64,000 nucleotides of DNA from Bacteroidia bacterium (lineage in GTDB: Bacteria > Bacteroidota > Bacteroidia > NS11-12g > UBA9320). Shown here in pieces: positions 46,726 through 56,033 of this stretch (position 1 is its first letter; every line of letters begins with the position of its first letter). The stretch spans positions 20,848 to 84,847 of the forward strand of contig JAGVMN010000016.1 of assembly GCA_020053795.1 (NCBI GenBank). Reading direction: 5' to 3'. The notes beneath the pieces were generated by a model. It was not told the DNA's origin. It did no database searches and saw only the letters and a program-made list of their open reading frames with translations. Position numbers and translations under genes: made by a program.

Positions 46726-48030
46726 ATGAAACTTAACCTAAAAGAGACCTTCCAAAGCTTCCGAAAAAGAACCAAAATCGTCATTATCGTTTGGACCATT
46801 TTGAACCTTTTGTTGTTCCTGGCATTGCTTTTTGGTGGCGGGGCAGGATTTTTTCCTGCATTAATTTTCTTTCTAATATGGGAAGCGGCTATCTGGGTTT
46901 ATTATATTTACAAATACAGGTACAAACCCTTTCACAAATACGGCGACTGGGTTGATGCAATTCTATTTGCGGTGATTGCAGCTACGGTTATACGCAGCTT
47001 GTTTATTGAAGCCTACCAGATTCCTACTTCCTCCATGGAAAAATCGCTCTTGGTTGGAGATTTTCTTTTTGTCAGCAAGGTGAATTACGGGGCCCGCACA
47101 CCTATGACTCCCCTTTCTTTTCCCTTTGCCCATCATACCATTCCGATTCTGAACATAAAGGCCTATATCGAAAAACTCAAACTGCCTTATTACCGACTTC
47201 CGGGCTTCCAGAAAATAAAGAACAACGACGTGGTCGTATTCAACTGGCCCGATGAACGATTGGACAGACCTGTTGATAAGAAAGAAAACTACATCAAACG
47301 CTGTGTGGGCATTGCCGGCGATAAGCTGGAGGTGAAAAACGGAACGGTCTTTATTAATGGAAAAGAATCTTATACGCCTCCTGATCGTCAATTTGAGTAT
47401 ATGGTGAAAACAAATGGTGCAGGTATCCCCAACAAATACCTTAAGAGTCTGGATATTACAGATTATTTTGGTGAGGGGGAATTGTATCAAATGCACATCA
47501 GTGATGACAATTACAAAAAAATAAAGGCTTACCCCAATGTAATATCAATTGACACCAATCTTCACCCGGCTGGAAAAAACGAAAATGGAAATATTTATCC
47601 TTATGACATGAATAGTCTTTGGAGCCGCGATTTTTATGGTCCCATTTACATACCAAAGAAAGGCGACAAAATCACATTGGATTCTATGACCTTTGCTGTT
47701 TACGAAAGGGTTATAAACGTTTATGAGGGCAATTCTGATTTCGAGCGGCGTGGGGGTAAGTTTTTTTTAGACGGCAAGGAAATTACTTCTTATACCTTTA
47801 AGATGAATTATTATTTTATGATGGGCGACAATCGTCACAATTCTGCCGATTCCAGGTTTTGGGGATTTGTACCTGAAGACCATGTTGTAGGGAAAGCTCT
47901 TTTTGTTTGGCTGAGCATCAAGCACGACATCGAACGCAAGAGAGTTTTTGACGGAGTAGGTTATAAAATGGAAGAAAAACGATCCTTCAGCGGTATTCGT
48001 TGGAGTCGAATTTTCATGGGTATAAAATGA
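46726..48030 (+). CDS. lepB: Signal peptidase I (LepB)
   Basis: The 434-residue membrane protease has two N-terminal hydrophobic helices (about 20-65). The Ser-Lys dyad motifs are [19 protein letters not shown] (catalytic Ser) and [20 protein letters not shown] (catalytic Lys). Further motifs are [20 protein letters not shown] and [11 protein letters not shown]. The large insertion between the boxes is usual for Bacteroidota. It removes signal peptides from exported proteins at the outer face of the inner membrane. Its stop overlaps the fmt ATG by 4 bases (ATGA). The 246 bases before it show no gene. Confidence 0.94.
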   Translation: MKLNLKETFQSFRKRTKIVIIVWTILNLLLFLALLFGGGAGFFPALIFFLIWEAAIWVYYIYKYRYKPFHKYGDWVDAILFAVIAATVIRSLFIEAYQIPTSSMEKSLLVGDFLFVSKVNYGARTPMTPLSFPFAHHTIPILNIKAYIEKLKLPYYRLPGFQKIKNNDVVVFNWPDERLDRPVDKKENYIKRCVGIAGDKLEVKNGTVFINGKESYTPPDRQFEYMVKTNGAGIPNKYLKSLDITDYFGEGELYQMHISDDNYKKIKAYPNVISIDTNLHPAGKNENGNIYPYDMNSLWSRDFYGPIYIPKKGDKITLDSMTFAVYERVINVYEGNSDFERRGGKFFLDGKEITSYTFKMNYYFMMGDNRHNSADSRFWGFVPEDHVVGKALFVWLSIKHDIERKRVFDGVGYKMEEKRSFSGIRWSRIFMGIK

Positions 48031-48965
48031 AGCGAAAACTGAGAATTATTTTTCTTGGTACTCCCGTTTTTGCCGTTGCTTCACTCAAAGCCCTTATTGA
48101 AAATAAATTTAATGTCGTGGCAGTGGTGACCACCCCTGACAAACCCGCAGGTCGGGGAATGCAGTTGCAGCAATCTCCCGTCAAGCAATACGCAGTTTCC
48201 CAAAACATATCCGTCTTGCAACCCGAACGTCTCAAAAATCCTGATTTCGTAAAAGAATTAGCAGCTTTCAATGCCGATATTCAGGTGGTGATTGCCTTCA
48301 GGATGCTTCCGGAAATAATATGGAACATGCCGCCTTTGGGAACTATGAACCTTCATGCATCGCTCCTGCCCGACTATCGCGGAGCTGCTCCCATAAATTG
48401 GGTATTGATCAATGGGGAAAAGAAAACAGGTGTAACCACCTTTTTCCTGAAACACGAAATAGATACCGGCGATATTTTGCTTCAAAAAGAGATACCGATA
48501 GACCAAACCGACAACGCCGGAACCCTGCATGACAAACTGATGCTCGAAGGTGCGGATCTGGTGGTAAAATCTCTCGTAGCAATCGAAAATGGAGGTTATA
48601 AAACCGCTCCTCAGAATTTGACAAAAGCTTTGCACAATGCTCCGAAGATTTTCAAAGAAACTTGTGAAATTGACTGGAATCAACGTTCGGAAGAGATAGT
48701 AAATCTTGTTCGCGGACTAAGCCCCTACCCTGTTGCACGCACCAAATGGAAGGGACAAATAATGAAAATTTTCGAAGCTAAACATGTCGTCAGCTCTTCG
48801 ACAACTACTCATAGTATCGAACAAAATGCCGAACCTGAGTTTCGTACCGACGGCAAAACTTTCATGCACGTAAAAACTGCAGACGGATTTGTAGAACTGC
48901 TCGATGTTCAACTGGAAGGAAAAAAACGAATGAAGGTTGCAGAATTTTTGAAAGGAGTCCGGTAG
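48027..48965 (+). CDS. fmt: Methionyl-tRNA formyltransferase (Fmt)
   Basis: I choose the ATG at 48027, which overlaps the lepB stop as ATGA and gives 312 residues, the normal family length. The formyltransferase domain has [59 protein letters not shown] (catalytic SLLPxxRG with NLHxS) and [18 protein letters not shown]. It formylates initiator Met-tRNA with 10-formyl-tetrahydrofolate. Coupling to lepB is common in Bacteroidota. Confidence 0.94.
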   Translation: MKRKLRIIFLGTPVFAVASLKALIENKFNVVAVVTTPDKPAGRGMQLQQSPVKQYAVSQNISVLQPERLKNPDFVKELAAFNADIQVVIAFRMLPEIIWNMPPLGTMNLHASLLPDYRGAAPINWVLINGEKKTGVTTFFLKHEIDTGDILLQKEIPIDQTDNAGTLHDKLMLEGADLVVKSLVAIENGGYKTAPQNLTKALHNAPKIFKETCEIDWNQRSEEIVNLVRGLSPYPVARTKWKGQIMKIFEAKHVVSSSTTTHSIEQNAEPEFRTDGKTFMHVKTADGFVELLDVQLEGKKRMKVAEFLKGVR

Positions 48966-48982
48966 TCTTTCTCTCGTCTCCC

Positions 48983-49979
48983 CTATTTTATAGTTCCCAT
49001 TTTTAAAACCTCAAAGTCACTCGCTTTCACATTTTTCAATTCAGCAAGATCATTGTCGTTCCATCGGGAATCGGGACTTCCGGTCAAAAACATATCTGAG
49101 CCAATGTCAGCCAAAATAATTCCATAGGTTTTCATGGCTTTTAGGATTGCCTGAACCTCGATGGTATAAGGCGTAATATCAAAAGAGGCTTTTAATCGAA
49201 GTTTCGCACCCATAGGAAGCGACAATCCCAAGGTGCCTGTACCGTTCACTTTATGGCGGGCCGGATGTACAAAGCCTTTGTAAACTTTTGCCTTACTATA
49301 CTAAGTGTAAACCTCAGGCAATGAATAATTTTTCCCGTAAGCACTTCGTCATATCTGACCAAACAAGGAAAAATAGGTAAACCCGCTGCATCAGCCGATG
49401 TCCAACCTTCGGTGCGGTAGCTGTTAGTTTTAAGATCGAACACTGCACCTGACGATGCCTCCCAATTGCCGCCATTCAGACTGGCGTTATACAATTCGTA
49501 AAGAATTTTGTTTTCCAAATCAACGGTCAGCACATGGCTGTCGCCATTCCCATTGCCTTCTATTGCTGCATTCAAAGGGATCGGATACGGCCCTGGATCA
49601 CTTTCATTCCCATAATTTCCATCATAACCATTTGCCCTGAAAACAATAGGTATTTTGGTTTGATTGCCGCAAACAACAGAATAAGGAATTCCAATAGGTG
49701 CCCCGTTCCAAACACCACTTCCAAAATCGGCATGAAGACCGGGCGTACCAATGGCCGCAATTATAGCCGCAGAATTGGGGTCAATCGGATAGGTAGAAAT
49801 ATCTTCATTCAATAGATTGTCTTTAGGAAAAATTTGAATCTTCTCTAAATCTGCACGTGTCGGATTGCTACAGGCGGCGGGTTGATCAGGGAGGGTGTCG
49901 TCTTTTGTTTATCCTTGCAGGAGCAGATGGTGATTGCAGCCAAAATGATGGCCGTTATGGAATTCAGTTTGGGTACCAT
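48983..49979 (-). pseudogene. Lipoprotein gene broken by two frameshifts
   Basis: Three minus-strand frames fit together as one protein. From the ATG at 49979 a lipoprotein signal reads SITAIILAAITICSCKDKQK. A shift near 49865 leads into RADLEKIQIFPKDNLLNEDI and the main body, with HADFGSGVWNGAPIGIPYSV, SDPGPYPIPLNAAIEG, TEGWTSADAAGLPIFPCLVR and YDEVLTGKIIHCLRF. A second shift near 49275 leads into GFVHPARHKVNGTGT and PMGAKLRLKASFD, ending DSRWNDNDLAELKNVKASDF. I recognise this as one conserved secreted-protein type found in several phyla, without known function. Intact members are about 330 residues. Two shifts make this copy non-functional unless they are sequencing errors. It sits just next to the tracrRNA region. 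Confidence 0.72.
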
Positions 49980-50085
49980 TCTACAAGTGTAATATTTTGC
50001 TGCAACAATATTTGAAATGATTGTTTGAGAATTGAGAGTAAAGGATATTTGAAAATTAATGTTGGAATCTCCTATAATAACTGAC

Positions 50086-50160
50086 AAAAAAAGGCGAGTT
50101 GCCCCGCCTAAAATGTTTTCACAACGGAATAATCCTTATTGTGATTTGCTGAAAAATCTG
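50086..50160 (-). ncRNA. tracrRNA-like module B (distal) with terminator
   Basis: On the minus strand, AGCAAATCACAAT (50150-50138) pairs with the repeat's GTTGTGATTTGCT over 12 Watson-Crick pairs plus one G-U. A small hairpin (GGA/TCC, 50135-50126) follows, and then a GC-rich hairpin (AGGCG/CGCCT, 50109-50092) with seven T residues, a good terminator. The plan anti-repeat, AAGG-hairpin-CCGT, terminal hairpin is that of type II-C tracrRNAs. The 5' end is uncertain because I see no clear -7 box upstream, so it may be made by read-through from module A. TCACAA of the anti-repeat is also complementary to TTGTGA 14 bases on, so it could fold on itself. Confidence 0.6.
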
Positions 50161-50181
50161 TAAAATTGAAAGTCCTATTAC

Positions 50182-50271
50182 AATAAAATAGCGACTACGG
50201 AGCTTTAGAAGACGCAGTCGCTTAGTGAAATAAATCCTACGGCTTATAGCCTTGTTGTGATTTGTCTTTCA
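50182..50271 (-). ncRNA. tracrRNA-like module A (cas9-proximal) with terminator-like hairpin
   Basis: On the minus strand TGAAAG-A-CAAATCACAAC (50271-50254) pairs with the first 17 bases of the CRISPR repeat (read GTTGTGATTTGCTTTCA), with one bulged A. A perfect GGCT/AGCC hairpin (50251-50241) followed by CGTAGG comes next. A 10-bp hairpin (AGCGACTGCG paired with CGTAGTCGCT, 50222-50190) is followed by TATTTTATT, a modest terminator. A perfect -7 box lies just upstream at 50283-50276, which would start the RNA at about the first anti-repeat base. Anti-repeat length and promoter make it the best candidate for the working tracrRNA of this system. Confidence 0.65.
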
Positions 50272-50275
50272 GGTG

Positions 50276-50283
50276 CAAACTTA
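50276..50283 (-). promoter_or_regulatory. Candidate -7 box of tracrRNA module A
   Basis: TAAGTTTG on the minus strand fits TAnnTTTG. The predicted start site, about 5-6 bases further on, falls near 50270, exactly at the first anti-repeat bases. The -33 region is T-rich, without a clear TTG. It lies between tracrRNA module A and the cas9 ATG. Confidence 0.5.
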
Positions 50284-50314
50284 ATTGTATTGGTTGGTTT
50301 TAAAAAATTTCTCT

Positions 50315-53300
50315 ATGAAAAGACTCGGTTTGGATTTAGGAAGTTCTTCTCTTGGTTGGGCTATAAAAGAGGATGATAAATTCATTAAACAAGGCGTTAT
50401 TACATTTCAATCTGGCATGGTGAAGGGGCAGGGTGGATATTCCTCACCAACAAAAGACAGGCGGGAATCCCGTTCAAAAAGAAGTTTAATAAAAGCACGA
50501 AAGTATAGAAAATGGGCATTGCTTGAAATTTTGTTGAATGAATTTGTTCCTATAGATAAAACTGAACTTGTTACTTGGAGTAAATATAAAAAAGGAGCAG
50601 TTCAGAAGTTTCCCGAGAACCAAATCTTCTTGAAATGGCTTGCTTGTGATTTTACTTATGAGGGTGGATTAAAATACAATAACCCTTATGAACTTAGAGT
50701 AAAAGCTCTTGATAACAAATTAAGCAAGCATGAGTTTGGCCGAACTTTGTATCATTTGGTTCAACGGAGGGGATATAAAGATATTGGAGAAGCTGACAAA
50801 GAAACTGAAAAGCAAATTGAACGTAGAGGAGAGAGCGGCTTTCAAAAAGCCTTAGATGAAAATAGAACAATTGCGGAGGCCCTGACAAAAGAATTCTTGA
50901 ATAAAGGAGAACGGGCAAGAAATCAGTATCCTTATAGAAATGAATATAGAGATGAACTTGAACAGATTTGCAAAGGTCAAGGTTATGAAATATCTATAAA
51001 TAAAAAAGGAGAATACGTTAGTGAATTTGTTCAAAGTTTATGGGTTGCAATCATTTGGCAAAGACCACTAAAAAGCCAAAAAGGTAATATAGGAAAATGT
51101 ACCTTAGAATCAACCAAACCAAGATGTCCAGTTTCTCATCCTGTTTTCGAAATTTTCAGAGCGTTGTGCTTTATTAACACAATTAAGTATTATGATGAGA
51201 AGGATAAAAAACAGAATATTCCGGAAGAATTCCATCGCCTTCTTTTCAACCAAGTCTTTTTGAAAAAAGATAAAAACTTCAAATTTGAGGATATCCGAAA
51301 GTTTTTAGATAAACAATTCGGCTCAAAGAAAAGGTATAATTATCCTGTAAACAAGAAAGGTGAGTACGATACCAGTGTTTCAGGAATGCCAGTTTGTAAA
51401 GGGTTAACGAGTGTGTTTGGCGAAAATATTAAAGAGGTATTTGCTTCAATAGAACGGCATAACATAGGCAATGCACCCAAAGCAATACAGGGCAAATACT
51501 CAATCTACGATTTATGGCATATCCTGTTCGAGTTTGATGAAGGTCATTTAAATGAATTTGCAATTAAGAAACTCCAAATTGAAAACGAGAAAAATAAAAA
51601 AGGGGAAGAATTTAACCCATTTTCCAAGATAAAAAACAATATACTGTCTGGTTATTCTGACCTTAGCTTGAAAGCGATGTGTAAAATTATTCCTTTTCTG
51701 AAAGAAGGATACCTATACAATGAAGCGGTGGTGTTGGCAAAAATTCCTGAGTTATTAGGTGAAAAATGGGAACTGCAAAAAGAGATCATAAAGGAGTGCT
51801 TCCGTAAAACCAATGACGCCTATAATTGGCATAAAACCATCGTTGGAATAACCAATAATTTAATTGACCAATACAATGGGTTAGAGCCCCGTGAAATTTT
51901 CGCATACAAAGATTACCAATATATCCTTGATAAAGATGACATAAAGGATGTAGAAAACTCTTCTCTGGGATTTTTTGGAGAAAAATCCTGGGAAAGCAGA
52001 AATGATAAAGACCAAGTTTTGGCAAGTGTAAAGGCAGCATATCAAGATTTTTTTCAAGACCTAAAAAGAGCATACCGAGAAACAGAACCATTAATCGATA
52101 TTTTCAAAGAGCAATTAAAGGAAAACAATATAGAAATAATCGGAGAACTTTATCATCATTCAAAAAGAGAAAACCAATATGGATCAACTATAAAGGACAA
52201 AAAAACTGGTATCGAAATTCTTCCAGAGCCAAGAATTGACAGCATTAAGAATCCTATGTTCAACAAGGCAATGAGCATTCTAAGAAAGCTAATTAATGAG
52301 CTAATACAGCAGGAAGTGATTGACGAAGATACCGAGGTAATTATAGAAATAGCCCGCGAACTCAACGACAATAACAAAAGGATTGCCATCGAAAAATATC
52401 AAAATTTAAAAAGGGATAATCGTGAAAAATATCGCGAGTTTTTAAAGGAGTTTAATGAGAACGAAAAAAAATCTATAAATATTAATGATGGAATTAGCCT
52501 ATTTGAACTTTGGACGGAGCAGACATTTGAAGAAACGGAAAATGAAAAAAAGGAAAAAGTCAAGAATAAACCTAATAGTGAGATATTAAAAGAAAAAGAG
52601 GCTGTAAAACGCTATGAACTCTGGATGGAACAAAAAGGGCAGTGCATGTATACAGGGAAAATGATTTCCATAACTCAACTTTTCTCTAATGAAATTGACA
52701 TAGCACACTCTATTCCAAGGAGTCTGCTTCCTGATAATACAATGGCGAATGTTACGGTGTGCTATGCCCGATATAACAGGGACTTTCAAAAAACTAAAAC
52801 ACCATTTTATTGTGATAATTATTCAGAAGATAAACCCATTGGCACTGCGATTTATCCTCGTTTGGAAAAATGGATAGAATTGAGAGATTATTGGAAAGAA
52901 CGGTTCGAGAAAAATCTAAAACCTTTTGGTAATGAAGATGAACCGAAAAAAGATAAAAGAATTCAAGAAAAACATTATTGTAAAATGCATTTCGACTATT
53001 GGCACGATAAAGTAGAGCGTTTTACAGCAAAAGAAGTAAAAGACGGTTGGGCAAGACGTCAATTGGTGGATACACAAATGATAAGTAAATATGCCCGTGA
53101 ATTTTTGCAAACTTATTTTAAAAAAGTAGCAGTTCAAAAAGGTAGCGTAACGGCCGATTTCAGAAAGATATACAGTTTTCAAGAAGAAGACGAAATCAAA
53201 AGTCGAAATAAACACACACATCATGCAATTGATGCTTCAGTGTTAACACTCATTCCTGTAAACAGCAGCCACAGGGATAAGATTCTGAATAAAATGTATG

Positions 53301-54622
53301 AAACGCATGAAAAGGAAAAAAGACAATATACGACTTTGCCATTTCCGACATTTAATTCACAGAAACTCATTCAGCATATAGACAACAGCACCCTCATTGT
53401 AAATTATGAAAAGGATAAAATCCTAAAAGAGACTTATAAGAATGTAAGGAAAAGAGGAAAAATTCAATACCTAAAGGACAAAAAGGGAAACTTTGTTTTG
53501 GATAAAGACGACAAGAAAATTCTTTTGAAAGCAACAGGTGATACAGTTAGAAGTGCATTATTTGCTCAAACATATTTAGGCAAAATTAGAGATGTGGAGC
53601 GACACGATGATGAACAGCCAAAAAGAGAAAATGGAGATTGGAAATACAAGACCGGTAAAGTTGAGTATCTTTTTGTTAAACGAGAAAATATTGACAAGAT
53701 AAAAGCCTCAGACAAATTAATCGAAGCCATAGTTGACCCAGTGATCAAGAGAATAGTTTTTGATCAAAAAAGCAAGGCAACAGTAACAGACTATCAAGGC
53801 AAGATTATTCGTCATGTCCGGGTTAAGACAAATACTGGAAAAGAAGTAAAAGAACGTGTAAATTATCTTTCGAAACACCAGTACAAAAACAATTTCTATT
53901 CTGAAGCTGGTTCCCTTCCCTATTCCATCTTATTACAAAAAAACCTTGATGGCAACGTTGAGAGGGAAATGATTCCAATTGCCTCCTTTGAAATTGCAAA
54001 AATGTCAAAAAAGACAGATCATTTTGACATCACTCAGTACCTCAGGGAATGCTATCCAAACCTCTTAAATTATCCTGACAAAAAGCTATTAAAAGTTGGA
54101 CAGAAACTGATCGTACTGAATAATGATGAAGAATACCTGAAACGAGATGATATCGATTTTCAAGTAAATCGATTGTATGTTATTACTCAATTTTCGGAAG
54201 GCAGTATCTGGCTTAAATATCATTTGGAAGCCCAATCAAAGGATGATATTAAAAGTACAATTAGTAATCTAAAGGATCGCCTATTACGAGAATATGAGAT
54301 TCCATTAGGTATTCCTGAAGTCATCGAGAACTTAACTATACAAGACAGTAAAGGGAGAAAGGATGACTACGAAAACCGAAAATACAGATTTGACACAATT
54401 AACAACAGCTTTCGCTTGCAAACCATATCAGAAAAGGTTGGAATAGAGAGAGCCAAGCAAATAAAAAATGAACTTGATAAACTCAAAGCCATTTCGGGTT
54501 CTTTTGAGATTGACGGAAAGACCCCTTTACTAAAATTGTCAAGTAAAAATTGGAGTTTTCTTTATGAAGGCGAGGATTTTGAAATTTCATTGCTCGGTAA
54601 AATTACCTGGGTTAGGGATTAG
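50315..54622 (+). CDS. cas9: Cas9, type II-C CRISPR endonuclease (HNH acidic residue replaced by Ala)
   Basis: The ATG at 50315 opens directly before RuvC-I; a TTG ten codons upstream is less likely. The 1435-residue protein is long for II-C, but such sizes occur in Bacteroidota. RuvC-I is KRLGLDLGSSSLGWAI (Asp7), followed by an Arg-rich bridge helix (RRESRSKRSLIKARKYR). RuvC-II is EVIIEIARELNDNN (Glu678) and RuvC-III is THHAIDASVL (His970, Asp973). HNH (about 775-830) reads CMYTGKMISITQLFSNE, IDIAHSIPRSLLPDN and YNRDFQKTKTPF. Aligned without gaps to S. pyogenes Cas9, His840 and Asn863 are kept as His798 and Asn821, but Asp839 is Ala797. Asp or Glu there helps bind the metal, so target-strand cutting may be weak. 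Cas1 follows after 2 bases; no csn2 or cas4 is present. Confidence 0.95.
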   Translation: MKRLGLDLGSSSLGWAIKEDDKFIKQGVITFQSGMVKGQGGYSSPTKDRRESRSKRSLIKARKYRKWALLEILLNEFVPIDKTELVTWSKYKKGAVQKFPENQIFLKWLACDFTYEGGLKYNNPYELRVKALDNKLSKHEFGRTLYHLVQRRGYKDIGEADKETEKQIERRGESGFQKALDENRTIAEALTKEFLNKGERARNQYPYRNEYRDELEQICKGQGYEISINKKGEYVSEFVQSLWVAIIWQRPLKSQKGNIGKCTLESTKPRCPVSHPVFEIFRALCFINTIKYYDEKDKKQNIPEEFHRLLFNQVFLKKDKNFKFEDIRKFLDKQFGSKKRYNYPVNKKGEYDTSVSGMPVCKGLTSVFGENIKEVFASIERHNIGNAPKAIQGKYSIYDLWHILFEFDEGHLNEFAIKKLQIENEKNKKGEEFNPFSKIKNNILSGYSDLSLKAMCKIIPFLKEGYLYNEAVVLAKIPELLGEKWELQKEIIKECFRKTNDAYNWHKTIVGITNNLIDQYNGLEPREIFAYKDYQYILDKDDIKDVENSSLGFFGEKSWESRNDKDQVLASVKAAYQDFFQDLKRAYRETEPLIDIFKEQLKENNIEIIGELYHHSKRENQYGSTIKDKKTGIEILPEPRIDSIKNPMFNKAMSILRKLINELIQQEVIDEDTEVIIEIARELNDNNKRIAIEKYQNLKRDNREKYREFLKEFNENEKKSININDGISLFELWTEQTFEETENEKKEKVKNKPNSEILKEKEAVKRYELWMEQKGQCMYTGKMISITQLFSNEIDIAHSIPRSLLPDNTMANVTVCYARYNRDFQKTKTPFYCDNYSEDKPIGTAIYPRLEKWIELRDYWKERFEKNLKPFGNEDEPKKDKRIQEKHYCKMHFDYWHDKVERFTAKEVKDGWARRQLVDTQMISKYAREFLQTYFKKVAVQKGSVTADFRKIYSFQEEDEIKSRNKHTHHAIDASVLTLIPVNSSHRDKILNKMYETHEKEKRQYTTLPFPTFNSQKLIQHIDNSTLIVNYEKDKILKETYKNVRKRGKIQYLKDKKGNFVLDKDDKKILLKATGDTVRSALFAQTYLGKIRDVERHDDEQPKRENGDWKYKTGKVEYLFVKRENIDKIKASDKLIEAIVDPVIKRIVFDQKSKATVTDYQGKIIRHVRVKTNTGKEVKERVNYLSKHQYKNNFYSEAGSLPYSILLQKNLDGNVEREMIPIASFEIAKMSKKTDHFDITQYLRECYPNLLNYPDKKLLKVGQKLIVLNNDEEYLKRDDIDFQVNRLYVITQFSEGSIWLKYHLEAQSKDDIKSTISNLKDRLLREYEIPLGIPEVIENLTIQDSKGRKDDYENRKYRFDTINNSFRLQTISEKVGIERAKQIKNELDKLKAISGSFEIDGKTPLLKLSSKNWSFLYEGEDFEISLLGKITWVRD

Positions 54623-54624
54623 GT

Positions 54625-55545
54625 ATGATCAAACGCACCCTCTACTTCGGCAATCCTGCCTACCTGAAAACCAAAAACGAACAGTTGGTCATCACCCTTC
54701 CTGCTTTGAAAAGCGGATTGAGTGAGGAGGTAAGAAGCACTTCCATTCCCATTGAAGATATTGGCATCGTTATTTTGGATCACCAACAGATAACAGTTTC
54801 GCAGGCATTGATTGCCAAATTACTGGCGAACAACGTAGCCTTTATCACCTGCGACAACAGCCACCACCCTACCGGAATGTTGCTGAACCTGAATGGCAAT
54901 ACCATACAGGCAGAACGGTTCGCCACCCAAATTGAAGTCTCCCTGCCATTGAAAAAACAACTATGGGCACAAACCGTAGAGCAGAAAATCATAAATCAAA
55001 GTTTGGTTCTGAAACAACAAAAACAAGGAGACCACGGGGTGTTGTTCAACTTTGCCAAACAGGTACGAAGCGGTGACCCTGAAAACTTTGAAGGCCGGGC
55101 GGCAGCCTATTACTGGAAACATATTTTTGGTGAAGTTTCCGGCTTTTTGAGGAGCAGGGAGGGTGACAGCCCGAATCATTTGCTGAATTATGGCTATGCC
55201 ATTATCAGGGCTTGTGTAGCCAGGGCTTTGGTGGGCAGTGGCTTGTTGCCCACTCTGGGAATTCACCATCGCAATAAATACAACGCCTATTGCCTGGCAG
55301 ATGACATTATGGAACCTTACCGACCTTATGTGGACACACTGGTTTGCGAGATAATGCTGTCCGGAAAAATCGGAGACGACATCAGCACCGAAAATAAACA
55401 ACAACTCCTGCAATTGCCATCCATTGACGTTATCATTGATGGAGAAAAAAGCCCTTTGCTTGTGGCAGTGCAGCGAACATCAGCCAGTCTGGCAAAATGC
55501 TTCGAGGGTACCCAACGCAAAATACTGTATCCTCAGATAACCTGA
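54625..55545 (+). CDS. cas1: Cas1, CRISPR integrase (type II)
   Basis: The 306-residue protein has the type II Cas1 pattern: N-terminal beta domain (KRTLYFGNPAYLKTKNEQLV), then an alpha-helical domain with the metal-binding residues in ENFEGRAAAYYWKHIFG (Glu near 155), LGIHHRNKYNAYCLADD (His near 213) and DIMEPYRPYVD (Asp/Glu near 227). All three ligands are present, so it looks active. With Cas2 it forms the complex that inserts new spacers at the leader end. The ATG lies 2 bases after the cas9 stop, showing one transcript. Confidence 0.95.
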   Translation: MIKRTLYFGNPAYLKTKNEQLVITLPALKSGLSEEVRSTSIPIEDIGIVILDHQQITVSQALIAKLLANNVAFITCDNSHHPTGMLLNLNGNTIQAERFATQIEVSLPLKKQLWAQTVEQKIINQSLVLKQQKQGDHGVLFNFAKQVRSGDPENFEGRAAAYYWKHIFGEVSGFLRSREGDSPNHLLNYGYAIIRACVARALVGSGLLPTLGIHHRNKYNAYCLADDIMEPYRPYVDTLVCEIMLSGKIGDDISTENKQQLLQLPSIDVIIDGEKSPLLVAVQRTSASLAKCFEGTQRKILYPQIT

Positions 55546-55563
55546 GATTATTCATGAAAAGCC

Positions 55564-55902
55564 ATGAGAACAGATCGTTTAAACGCTTACCGCATCATGT
55601 GGGTAATGGTGTTTTTTGACTTGCCTACCGAAACGGCCTCAGAGAGAAAAGTTGCCTCCAAATTCAGAAAACTGATTATGGCCGATGGATTCGGCATGTT
55701 TCAGTTCAGTATCTACCTCCGCCATTGCCCGAGCAGGGAAAACGCCGACGTACATACCAAAAGAGTCAAAAAACTTTTGCCTGAAAAAGGTCATATCGGA
55801 ATTCTGACCATCACCGATAAACAATTCGGCGACATGGAAATTTTTTATGGCAAAAAAATGAAAGAAGCCCAACAGCCGGTGCAGCAATTACAGATGTTCT
55901 GA
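55564..55902 (+). CDS. cas2: Cas2
   Basis: The 112-residue protein has a ferredoxin-like fold beginning [19 protein letters not shown], with the conserved Asp in FFDLPT, a central [15 protein letters not shown] and [19 protein letters not shown]. It bridges two Cas1 dimers during spacer integration. It lies 18 bases after cas1 and is the last gene of the cas9-cas1-cas2 operon, followed by a strong inverted repeat. No fourth cas gene (csn2, cas4) is present, which defines subtype II-C. Confidence 0.94.
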   Translation: MRTDRLNAYRIMWVMVFFDLPTETASERKVASKFRKLIMADGFGMFQFSIYLRHCPSRENADVHTKRVKKLLPEKGHIGILTITDKQFGDMEIFYGKKMKEAQQPVQQLQMF

Positions 55903-55931
55903 TTGTAAAAAGCCGGAATTCAGAAATAAAA

Positions 55932-55967
55932 AAATGCCGCTTAGTGTTTCAAACTGAAGCGGCATTT
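55932..55967. terminator. Bidirectional terminator between cas2 and the CRISPR array
   Basis: There is a perfect 11-bp inverted repeat (AAATGCCGCTT/AAGCGGCATTT) with a 14-base loop. T-runs follow on the plus side (55973-55980), and an A-run precedes it, which serves the minus strand. It can end the cas operon from the left and minus-strand array transcripts from the right. Confidence 0.85.
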
Positions 55968-56033
55968 AGTCATTTTTTTTAATTGTAAAATTGACCATCA
56001 GCCCAACAACGGCGGTACTTTGAGCCGGGGTAT

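Noticed and set aside
48258..48683. A minus-strand frame of 141 codons inside fmt
   Set aside because: It is the antisense of conserved fmt motifs, with no family pattern.
50254..50271. A stray partial CRISPR repeat before cas9
   Set aside because: The repeat-like sequence on the plus strand is better explained as the anti-repeat of a minus-strand tracrRNA, because a hairpin, a terminator and a promoter box are arranged around it in the right order.
50285..50314. TTG at 50285 as the cas9 start
   Set aside because: It adds ten residues before the RuvC-I motif with no family support. The ATG at 50315 puts RuvC-I at residues 2-17 as in other Cas9 proteins.
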